NCBI GenBank assembly: GCA_030431715.1
Contig: JAUIIO010000024.1
Coordinates: forward strand, 1-58,383
Source of the DNA: a bacterium
Lineage (GTDB): Bacteria; Bdellovibrionota_C; UBA2361; RFPC01
DNA length: 58,383 bases
Direction of reading: 5' to 3'
The notes under the pieces: model-generated
What the model saw: only the letters and a program-made list of their open reading frames with translations
Databases searched by the model: none
Told to the model about the DNA's origin: nothing
Program-made: the position numbers and the translations under genes
Shown here: piece by piece, positions 17,414 through 25,074 of the stretch
How the letters are laid out: the number at the start of each line of letters is the position of its first letter
How positions within the stretch are numbered: position 1 is the stretch's first letter

Positions 17414-19621
17414 CTAGATTCCCTCGCCAGTTAAAAAGGAAACAACAGACATCGGATTAAGAGTCGCTTTTATGCGCTGGCCGAGCGTAAGTTGAGCTGT
17501 AAGCTGCTCAAGGCTTTTATGGTACGCTTTATCTATGTGTTCAACGGAGAGCGGCAGAGCCCTGTCGCCATGATACTTAAAGGTATTATACCACTCTGTA
17601 AGCGATTCCAAGGTGGGATATCTCATCAAAGCTTCTATGCGAGAGCTGTATTCTGTCCTTGTTTCGCCTGCAAATCTTGCAACGCCAAGATCTTGTAGTC
17701 TGGTAACGAGGCCCCGGTAGCTCATACGCAGCCGGGCTCCGGGATCGGAGTACAGTCGCCATCCATGCCGCAAGTAGCATTTTGTTGCGCAAAGCAAGAA
17801 GAGGAAAAATCCGAGTAGATAAAAAATGTAGTCTGCATCAGGGAAATAGTCAGCAGCAGGTTCCTGTAGACCCGGCTCGTCTTCTAAGAGTTCTTTAGAG
17901 AAGAGCTCTTCTTCTGGCCCAACAAGCCCCATGAGTTCCTCTAAAAGTTGCATATCTACCTGTGTGTCGGCGTGGCTTTCAACCTGTTCAGGTTGTGTGT
18001 CGTAAGGAATCCAACCACGACCGGTAAGGTACATCTCAGCCCATGCATGACGGTCACTCATCCGTAAGAGGATGTGACCATCTCGTGCTTGGCTCAAATC
18101 GGTGAGGTATCCAGTAGCAACACGAGCTGGAATGCCCAGACTGCGGAGCATGTAGACTGTAGCGTGTGCGAAGTGTACGCAGTATCCCCGGAGATCTCCG
18201 AACAGAAACGGAGCAACGGGATCAGACTTTTCGTCAACGTTATGATTTGGAGTAAGCGTGTAAATCGCATTTTTATTTAAGTGGTCAACGATTGCCGCGC
18301 CCTTTTCAGCGGGTGAGAGGAGTCCCAGTGTCAGATCTTCGGCGAGCTCTTTGTAACGTGGATCGGGGTGAGGGGTAAGGTAGTGTTGAAGTGTCTCGTT
18401 TGACCATCTCGGGTCGCCGGTGGTTGATATGTTGAGATCGCTTCTGTCAAATGCGGGAGCGATAGATTGTGCTTTATAAGCTCCTTTAAATCGATCGGGT
18501 GCCGGGTTCTTCACAGGTGTAATTGAGACCGGGTAATCAATAGCAAATTGCTTTTTGTGGTCAGCTAACAAATACACACTATGTTCAATTGGGATACGCC
18601 CACGGAGTTCGAAATCTTCATCGCTTAAATACTGTTCGTTAATGTCAGTAAATGGTACGTCACTATCGAAGCCATCCTCGGCTTGCACCATCTCTCTCCC
18701 ATCAAAGCCGGAGAGGGCGCCCTCTCGGAGATAGAGCATTGGAGAGAAAGGGTTTTCAAGGTAATCCCCCTCGAGTCTGACTAGGGCAGCTGGCTGGTTG
18801 TTGCTTCCAAGCGCTGAGTGAAAGCCAAGAGGGGAGCTGCCCACGGCTTCCTTGTCGCTTTTTCCAGACATACCTACTCCATTCGATCCACGATCTGCGA
18901 GCTGGATATTGTATGTATGCAATACATGTCTTGATATGGCGGCAAGTGTCAAAGCCGTAACAAGACAGATTGTGAAACTCATAACTCTATTTGTCTTTGC
19001 GAGATAATGATTAATCCGTAAGCGCGTTTGTCCAAAGAGGAGTGGGCGGTGTGGGCTTGTAGCCAGTAAGAGGTAAGCTGTAAGGAGGAGAATTCCTACG
19101 GTAGAGATCATGATGAGTAGTGATGGGATATCGGTACCTAACTGCCAGGCCAAGGTGCTCATAAAAAGAGGAAGATCTACAAGGTTATAGTCTCTGTGAT
19201 TTGAGAAAAGAGAGACGAGCGCTACGATAATCAGAACTATTTCCGCAGTTGTTGTGAAAGCGTATCTCCAAAAAAGCCATGTTGAAACAGACGCAATCGT
19301 AAATACGAAATACACCGCATTCATGTGTAAGAGCAGAGCGTGCGGAGCAAGTACGGTACGGTGTGTAACAAGGGCTGAGTCTAAAAAGAGTAAGAGGTGA
19401 GCCAACAGATAGGGAGCAAGAAGTACAACGAAAAAAGTGCGAAACGAAGTACTGTAAATCGGAAAGAATGTTCCGGCGAGGGAGCCAGCTACTGCCGCTG
19501 TACAAAGCCAGGTAATTGAAGTGCCAAGATTAAAAGTTGTATCAAGCGTTAAAAGGGCAATGATCAGAAAAAAAGATCGGAAGAGAGCTAGGGCTGTTAA
19601 CGAAGCGAAGCGAGGTATCAT
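17414..19621 (-). CDS. Membrane-anchored transglutaminase-like protein (TgpA type)
   Basis: Residues 1-230 contain six or more hydrophobic segments. The following large periplasmic part contains a transglutaminase/cysteine-protease-like core: Cys (about 481) in RGYCVHFAHATVYMLRSLG, His (about 525) in SDRHAWAEMYL and Asp (about 540) in PYDTQPEQ. A further TM segment (YIFYLLGFFLFLLCATKCYL) and a C-terminal domain with a DUF4129-like GETRTEYSSRI end the protein. This arrangement matches TgpA-like proteins with an N-terminal DUF3488-type membrane part. It is four bases downstream of the DUF58 gene in the same operon. Confidence 0.88.
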   Translation of the reverse strand: MIPRFASLTALALFRSFFLIIALLTLDTTFNLGTSITWLCTAAVAGSLAGTFFPIYSTSFRTFFVVLLAPYLLAHLLLFLDSALVTHRTVLAPHALLLHMNAVYFVFTIASVSTWLFWRYAFTTTAEIVLIIVALVSLFSNHRDYNLVDLPLFMSTLAWQLGTDIPSLLIMISTVGILLLTAYLLLATSPHRPLLFGQTRLRINHYLAKTNRVMSFTICLVTALTLAAISRHVLHTYNIQLADRGSNGVGMSGKSDKEAVGSSPLGFHSALGSNNQPAALVRLEGDYLENPFSPMLYLREGALSGFDGREMVQAEDGFDSDVPFTDINEQYLSDEDFELRGRIPIEHSVYLLADHKKQFAIDYPVSITPVKNPAPDRFKGAYKAQSIAPAFDRSDLNISTTGDPRWSNETLQHYLTPHPDPRYKELAEDLTLGLLSPAEKGAAIVDHLNKNAIYTLTPNHNVDEKSDPVAPFLFGDLRGYCVHFAHATVYMLRSLGIPARVATGYLTDLSQARDGHILLRMSDRHAWAEMYLTGRGWIPYDTQPEQVESHADTQVDMQLLEELMGLVGPEEELFSKELLEDEPGLQEPAADYFPDADYIFYLLGFFLFLLCATKCYLRHGWRLYSDPGARLRMSYRGLVTRLQDLGVARFAGETRTEYSSRIEALMRYPTLESLTEWYNTFKYHGDRALPLSVEHIDKAYHKSLEQLTAQLTLGQRIKATLNPMSVVSFLTGEGI

Positions 19622-19625
19622 ATCT

Positions 19626-20936
19626 TTACAGGTATATCACGTTACATTTCCAGCCACGAGAAGCACATATTGCGTTAAAACGGTGCACGTCATCCTCTCG
19701 CTGAGAGCGGGTACGCTCTTCATCCCGTTGTGCAGTGCTTAGCACAAGAAAAGATGGAGTTGCGCCCTTACTAGACAAGTAGCCAGCTAGTCTTTGCAGA
19801 AGGTTGTTAAACGGCTGCGAAGCAAGCCGATGTGATGAGATCGGGAGATAGATGGATGAGCTCATGGATGATATAAGGGGCTGAATTTCTTGACATGTTC
19901 GTTGCAGATCAAAGTGTTCAGAGTCCCATACTGATTGTATAAGTAAGGTTCTGGCTTCACTAATAGTTCGAGCATCCTCAGTGCCTGAAAGCTGTCCTTC
20001 ACAGCGGATTCGAAAAGCCATGCCTCGATCCTCTAAGTGTTCTAAATTCTTCAGAATGAATCCGCATAGGAGATCGTCGGATTTTCCTGCAGGAAGGTAC
20101 ATAAGGATCTCACCTTCAGGCGTATATGTACGCTCCGGGTGTCTTGAAAGAAGCTCCCCAGATCTTGCAAAGATCTTCCAGAGTATTCTCCTAGTACCAT
20201 CCGCAGGATGATAGGGCTTAATGTCCAGAAAATCTCCTCTTCGATCGTGCTCGGCAGAAATCTCATCTCCTGTTGTCTGGGTTGAGCTTAAGACCGGAAG
20301 GTTCGTTGCCTCAACAACAGGTGGAGAGATCTTTATGTCTTTATGAAAGGCAGGGGCTCTTAGCTCGTACTTAAAAGAGGTCAGGCCAAATCGATCGCCA
20401 AAGGCGACGCTGAGCATGTCAAGTGACCACACTCCGCGATGAGGAAAACATACGTTTTCTTCTAAACTAGCGGTACTATCGAGTTTTCCGCGAACAACGT
20501 GCAATGTTCTCTCAAGAGATTCGGGCTCGAAGTAGCCTGTGAGCTCGTATTGAAAAAAGGGCAGTACTCCTGGGAGGTGAGCTGTATATACGATTGTAGA
20601 TTCTTCACCCGAGTAGGTATCAAACTCCTTCGCTCGTTTGTTTTTTACATAAGCTCGTACGTGAATTTTCTTTCTCGTGATGATGCCTGTTATGAGTGTA
20701 ATGAGTGAGATGAGAACTAAGAAGGTAAGGATTGCGTATGAGAGTGTTGCCGCAACAATGTCAGCATTCTCACTTGCAGGATACAGTGCCCAATATGCAG
20801 CAAGTGCGAGCAGCAAGAGACCACGTAGCTGAAGGTAGAACAGAGGGAGGGATTTTCCTCCAGAGATTCGGTTCGTGCCAGAATTGTGAGTAGTCGTTGA
20901 GTCAGGTACAGGAGGTGAGATTGTTTCTGATAGCAT
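19626..20936 (-). CDS. DUF58-domain protein
   Basis: Two hydrophobic segments near the N-terminus (FYLQLRGLLLLALAAYWALY and YAILTFLVLISLITLITGI) anchor the protein. The DUF58 signature is HDRRGDFLDIKPYHPADGTR followed by ILWKIFARSGELLSRHPE. DUF58 proteins co-occur with MoxR ATPases. The frame can begin at a GTG at 20990. I prefer the ATG at 20936, which gives a 35-base overlap with the end of the regulator gene rather than 89. Confidence 0.85.
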   Translation of the reverse strand: MLSETISPPVPDSTTTHNSGTNRISGGKSLPLFYLQLRGLLLLALAAYWALYPASENADIVAATLSYAILTFLVLISLITLITGIITRKKIHVRAYVKNKRAKEFDTYSGEESTIVYTAHLPGVLPFFQYELTGYFEPESLERTLHVVRGKLDSTASLEENVCFPHRGVWSLDMLSVAFGDRFGLTSFKYELRAPAFHKDIKISPPVVEATNLPVLSSTQTTGDEISAEHDRRGDFLDIKPYHPADGTRRILWKIFARSGELLSRHPERTYTPEGEILMYLPAGKSDDLLCGFILKNLEHLEDRGMAFRIRCEGQLSGTEDARTISEARTLLIQSVWDSEHFDLQRTCQEIQPLISSMSSSIYLPISSHRLASQPFNNLLQRLAGYLSSKGATPSFLVLSTAQRDEERTRSQREDDVHRFNAICASRGWKCNVIYL

Positions 20937-21588
20937 ACTTGATGAGATCGGCCGTCGATGTAAATCCGAGTTTCTTAATGACTCTTGCACGATGAGTTTC
21001 GACTGTTCTCGGGCTTATGTAAAGCTGTTTTGCGATTAATCTATTAGGTTTTCCGTTAGCCAGCATATAAAATACTTCTCGCTCTCTGTTGCTGAGTTCT
21101 CCCAGTGGATCGAAATCTTTTGCCTCCAGCGAAGAGGAGTATGCGTCTTTGAGATTTATAAGAATTTGCGAATAAGAAGAGGGAACATACCGCTTCCCTG
21201 ATAGTGTTTTGTTTAGGGCGGTGAAAAGCTCTTCTGGATCATCTCCGCGTGAAATATAGGCATCTGCTCCAGCGTCCAAGACCATTCGTATGGTCATAAC
21301 ATCGCGGTAGCTTCCGAGTACCACAATTTTGATACTCTTCCGCTCCTTTCGTAGTGAGCGTATGGCTTCAGCCCCGTTTTTTTCATCGAGATGAATTCCT
21401 GTTATGAGAACATCGGGCTCGAGCTCTACAACGTGCTTTACGACCTCTTCCGCGTCCCTGCACTCTTTTATAATTTTGTAATGTGGGTTGCGTTCAATAA
21501 GGGCAACGAGCGCCTTAGAGATAATCCTCTCCGGCTCAGCAAGGATTATGCTCTTTTGATCAGGAATGTGATGTACTGCTGGTTGCAT
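20902..21588 (-). CDS. NarL/LuxR-type regulator with aspartate-less receiver
   Basis: The C-terminal GerE/LuxR helix-turn-helix is intact (LSNREREVFYMLANGKPNRL and YISPRTVETHRARVIKKLGF). The N-terminal domain aligns along its length with a receiver domain, but the phospho-acceptor is missing: PDVLITGIHLDEKNG has Gly64 where NarL-like proteins have Asp (PDLILLDLNMPGMNG). The acidic pair is AEP and the conserved Lys is Arg (AYISRGDD). It is therefore likely phosphorylation-independent or ligand-controlled. It is the first gene of the DUF58-transglutaminase-TPR-MoxR operon and overlaps DUF58, so it probably regulates that envelope cluster (inference). Confidence 0.85.
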   Translation of the reverse strand: MQPAVHHIPDQKSIILAEPERIISKALVALIERNPHYKIIKECRDAEEVVKHVVELEPDVLITGIHLDEKNGAEAIRSLRKERKSIKIVVLGSYRDVMTIRMVLDAGADAYISRGDDPEELFTALNKTLSGKRYVPSSYSQILINLKDAYSSSLEAKDFDPLGELSNREREVFYMLANGKPNRLIAKQLYISPRTVETHRARVIKKLGFTSTADLIKYAIRNNLTSCT

Positions 21589-21792
21589 GCTCGTGACTCT
21601 TCAGATTGGTAATTCAATCTGGCCTCTTGAGGCTATACTTGAATACTTTATTCAAGTATTCTAAAGACTTCCAGAGTTTTTTGTAGCTACCCCTAAATAT
21701 AAGGTAATCACCTACAAAGAGCCTTGTGGAGGCAGCTTTTGCCAGTTGTGACTTGTGGGTTGGAGGTGTGGTATCCTTTTTTCGGAGGGCAG

Positions 21793-22590
21793 ATGAAGAA
21801 AGTATCAGTTTTAAAGAGCGTTACAGCACCGCGTAAGAAGCGTGAGAGAAGCCCTCAAGCGAAGGCTATTAGAGCTGAGCTCTACCGCAGGAGGTTTCTG
21901 TTACCCAATCTGGTTACTCTTGGAAATCTCTTTTGTGGATTTCTTGCTATTATCTACAGCTCCTCAGAGAGATATGACAAAGCGGCGGTTGCTATTGGTG
22001 TAGCCATACTACTCGATGGCCTTGATGGTAGGGTTGCGCGTCGTTTTAACGCAACTTCTCCTTTTGGTTTAGAGTTCGATTCTTTTTCAGATCTTGTCTC
22101 CTTTGGTTTAGCTCCGGCGATGTTGGTATATCACTGGTGTTTCCAGTCTTTAGCAAACGACTTCGGGATATTTGTTTGCTTCATGTACGCGCTTTGTGCC
22201 GCGAGCAGGCTTGCAAGGTTTAATATACAGGCTGCCAATTTGAGTAAGTTCAACGGGCTGCCCACACCGGGTGCCGCTGGGGTGGTGGCCGCAGCGGCCC
22301 ACCTATTGCCCGTAACCCAGGAGAGTTATGTTAGTGTAGTTGTCGCCTCTGTAATTACTGTGGCTCTGGGAGCGTTAATGGTCTCAACGTTTGAATTTTT
22401 TAGTATTAAATCCCTAAAATTTCGCACTGCGCAGATTCGTTTAAAAGTTTTACTTGGCCTCTTCATAGGTCTTCTCTGGTACAACGATCAGATCGGCTTC
22501 GTACTCCTCGCCTCCTGCTACGCACTGAGCGGCCCAGTGATTTATCTCATGAATAAACGTAAAATTAAACCTATCAGCCCTATCTCTTAA
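21793..22590 (+). CDS. pssA: CDP-diacylglycerol-serine O-phosphatidyltransferase
   Basis: This enzyme makes phosphatidylserine from CDP-diacylglycerol and serine, the first step to phosphatidylethanolamine. The CDP-alcohol phosphatidyltransferase motif DG-x2-AR-x8-G-x3-D-x3-D is present as DGLDGRVARRF followed by GLEFDSFSD. Several TM segments follow. A longer frame starts at 21724, but the ATG at 21793 is preceded by GGAGGG and starts a basic N-terminus (MKKVSVLKSVTAPRKKRE), as expected. It is convergent with the methyltransferase gene, with an inverted-repeat element between. Confidence 0.9.
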   Translation: MKKVSVLKSVTAPRKKRERSPQAKAIRAELYRRRFLLPNLVTLGNLFCGFLAIIYSSSERYDKAAVAIGVAILLDGLDGRVARRFNATSPFGLEFDSFSDLVSFGLAPAMLVYHWCFQSLANDFGIFVCFMYALCAASRLARFNIQAANLSKFNGLPTPGAAGVVAAAAHLLPVTQESYVSVVVASVITVALGALMVSTFEFFSIKSLKFRTAQIRLKVLLGLFIGLLWYNDQIGFVLLASCYALSGPVIYLMNKRKIKPISPIS

Positions 22591-22602
22591 GCGTTTATCT
22601 TT

Positions 22603-22746
22603 CACCTGCACCTTGACCTGAACCTATACCTTAACCAAAGGGCCCTTCGGAAGAGTCGACGTTCCATTGCTGCTATGCAGTCATTGTACCATGCCAGAAT
22701 CGTTAGTATGACGGTGCAGGTATAGGTCTAGGTCAAGGTGCAGGTG
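22603..22746. repeat. Long inverted-repeat element, ACCTGC-type arms
   Basis: The left arm is CACCTGCACCTTGACCT plus AACCTATACCTT. The right arm (22713-22746) is complementary with only two mismatches over about 29 bases. The interior has the hairpin CTGC-TAT-GCAG at 22670-22680 within TTGCTGCTATGCAG, identical to the core at 3.15 kb. It lies between the convergent pssA and methyltransferase genes. Confidence 0.7.
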
Positions 22747-22759
22747 ATGTAGTGGGGAG

Positions 22760-23419
22760 TTAATTCCCCTGAAAGCTCAGCGTATAAACCATGATTGGTG
22801 GAATGTTCTTCTTCACCTGCTTTTTGTGAATGAGGTATTTTTGGTGAAGGTCTTGATAATATTCATCAAGTTGTTTAAATCGACGCTGTCTCGGCCCTCT
22901 CGCGAATTGTAACGTTAGAGCGCGAATACCAGAGTACTCATAGTACGTTACGACCTTATCACCGCAAGTTATACGTGAGTATTTTTCGAGTATCTCCTTA
23001 ACAACCTCTGGATCGAGGTTAAGAAACGGAATAGCTGAAATAATGTAGTCGTACTTCACTTCTTCGGGGAGATCCTGCACAGGTCCGTGGAAAAAATGAA
23101 TGCGCTCTTTGTTGCGTTCGTAATATGGATTGCCTTCAAGTGACTCCTGAAGAGTGTCGAGGAGTTTTTTATTGATCTCACAACAAAGGAGTTCGTCTTC
23201 GGGGCCGAGGTGTTTAATAATCTGTCGTGTAACAGATCCTGTTCCGGGACCTACTTCAAGCACTCTTTTAGGTTTGTTCGCTGAATTGTTTGAAGCATCA
23301 ATGAGAGGGCGGCAAAGAGCGAGCGCTGCAAACTTTGTCGTTGCAAAGAGAGAGCCTGTGTCTTTAAATTCTTTAATAAACGCTTCCGCGAATAAGATCT
23401 TTTCTCTGATTAGATTCAT
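22760..23419 (-). CDS. SAM-dependent methyltransferase, PmtA-like
   Basis: This is a 219-residue class I methyltransferase. The SAM-binding glycine motif is RVLEVGPGTGSVTRQI, preceded by FIKEFKDTGSLFATTKFAA. That arrangement is the one seen in bacterial phospholipid N-methyltransferases (F-x-K-x4-TGSxxPSS). DYIISAIPFLNL matches the post-motif of the same group (SxLPF). PmtA methylates phosphatidylethanolamine to phosphatidylcholine. The adjacent convergent pssA supports a lipid role, but an rRNA adenine methyltransferase relative cannot be fully excluded. Confidence 0.75.
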   Translation of the reverse strand: MNLIREKILFAEAFIKEFKDTGSLFATTKFAALALCRPLIDASNNSANKPKRVLEVGPGTGSVTRQIIKHLGPEDELLCCEINKKLLDTLQESLEGNPYYERNKERIHFFHGPVQDLPEEVKYDYIISAIPFLNLDPEVVKEILEKYSRITCGDKVVTYYEYSGIRALTLQFARGPRQRRFKQLDEYYQDLHQKYLIHKKQVKKNIPPIMVYTLSFQGN

Positions 23420-23484
23420 TTACCTGTACCTCTATTATGTTCATGAGGATATGATAGGAGCGTAAACATAGTAAAGAGGAGGGC

Positions 23485-25074
23485 ATGAGCTCTATTAAGT
23501 GGCAAACATTTCAACAGCTTAGCTACCACTGTCCCAAGGTTGGTTTTGGTCTCGATATATCAGATAGCGGCATAACTTCTGAGCAGATGTCCTCACACGA
23601 GGAGCTCAGCAAAAAAGCCCTTTCTGAAATGGCAGACCTTGAGTCCGGAGCCATATCAAATAGTGATGAAGGAAGGATGGTTGGTCACTATTGGTTGCGG
23701 AATCCGAAGCTCGCCCCTCAGGAATCTCTCCGTGGCGAAATTGAGTCAACGATCGAAAATATCTCTCATTTTGCATCCGGGGTCTTAAATGGAAAGATCC
23801 GAACGGCTACAGGAAGTACTTTTAAAAATTTCTTATTGATTGGTATCGGAGGATCCGCTCTTGGGCCACAGCTACTTGCCAACGCATTTGGGTCTAATGA
23901 GCCAGGGTTATGTTTTTTTAGTCTCGATAACACAGATCCTGCCGGTATAAAGAGAGAGCTTGATTCTATACCTGATATTTCTGAAACCCTCTTTATTACC
24001 ATCTCAAAGTCTGGCGGAACGAAAGAAACGAGAAATGCGATGCTCCTCACCGAAGAGTACTGCCGAGAGAGAGCTGTGCCCTTTTCTGCACATGCCATTG
24101 CAATCACGGGAGATGGAAGTGCTCTTATGAAGCAAGCGCAAGAGCAGGAGTGGATGAAGACATTTCCTATGTGGGATTGGGTAGGTGGGCGTACTAGTAT
24201 CCTCTCTGCTGTTGGCCTGCTTCCTCTAGCGCTTCTTGGCCATTCTATACATGAGTTCCTTGATGGGGCACGTGAGATGGATGCTCTTACTCGAAGCCCT
24301 AAATGGCATGAGAACCCTGCACTCATGCTTGCCCTTGCATGGTACGAGTTAGGAGACGGCGGGAAGGGGAAGCGTGATATGGTCGTTCTTCCTTACAAGG
24401 ATAGTCTACTTTACTTTAGCAGGTACCTTCAGCAGCTTGTCATGGAGAGTCTTGGCAAGGAACTTGATCGTGATGGCAATACGGTTCATCAGGGAATTGC
24501 TGTTTATGGGAATAAAGGTTCTACGGACCAGCATGCATATGTTCAGCAGCTACGTGACGGTATTGAGAATTTTTTTGTGACGTTTATTGAAGTATTAGAA
24601 GATGCTCCAAATGGTACTCCCCTAGCATCTTTTGAGGTTGAAGATGGCATTATTGCAGGAGACTACCTCGCCGGATTCCTTCACGGCACACGGGAGGCGC
24701 TCTCTCAAAACGGAAGAAAGAGTCTTACAATTACAGTAGCAAGAGTCGATTGCTTCTCGCTCGGAATGCTTATCGCCCTCTTTGAGCGGGCCGTTGGATA
24801 TTATGCGAGCTTTGTAAACATTAATGCCTATCATCAACCGGGTGTAGAAGCCGGGAAGAAGGCAGCCGCAAGCGTTTTGTTATTGCAGAGAAAAATAGTC
24901 GATACTCTCAAAGAGGGAGGTGAGCCACAAAGCATTGAAGAGTTGGAGGAAAAACTTCAAACATCGAACCTTCCTATGCTTTTTCGTATACTTAGACGAC
25001 TTAAGCAGAACGGAGTTGTAGCGACACAAGGTTCGACTGAGGATATTTTTAAGGAAACCTACCGACTCGTATGA
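23485..25074 (+). CDS. pgi: Glucose-6-phosphate isomerase
   Basis: This enzyme interconverts glucose-6-phosphate and fructose-6-phosphate. Family signatures visible are GIGGSALGPQLLANAF, the sugar-phosphate-binding TISKSGGTKETRNA, VGGRTSILSAVGLLPL, QQLVMESLGKELDRDG and YHQPGVEAGKKAA. The C-terminus carries an added winged-helix-like tail (LEEKLQTSNLPMLFRILRRL). The 529 residues fit the bacterial enzyme. The ATG follows GAGGAGGG. It overlaps the transporter gene by four bases (ATGA). Confidence 0.95.
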   Translation: MSSIKWQTFQQLSYHCPKVGFGLDISDSGITSEQMSSHEELSKKALSEMADLESGAISNSDEGRMVGHYWLRNPKLAPQESLRGEIESTIENISHFASGVLNGKIRTATGSTFKNFLLIGIGGSALGPQLLANAFGSNEPGLCFFSLDNTDPAGIKRELDSIPDISETLFITISKSGGTKETRNAMLLTEEYCRERAVPFSAHAIAITGDGSALMKQAQEQEWMKTFPMWDWVGGRTSILSAVGLLPLALLGHSIHEFLDGAREMDALTRSPKWHENPALMLALAWYELGDGGKGKRDMVVLPYKDSLLYFSRYLQQLVMESLGKELDRDGNTVHQGIAVYGNKGSTDQHAYVQQLRDGIENFFVTFIEVLEDAPNGTPLASFEVEDGIIAGDYLAGFLHGTREALSQNGRKSLTITVARVDCFSLGMLIALFERAVGYYASFVNINAYHQPGVEAGKKAAASVLLLQRKIVDTLKEGGEPQSIEELEEKLQTSNLPMLFRILRRLKQNGVVATQGSTEDIFKETYRLV

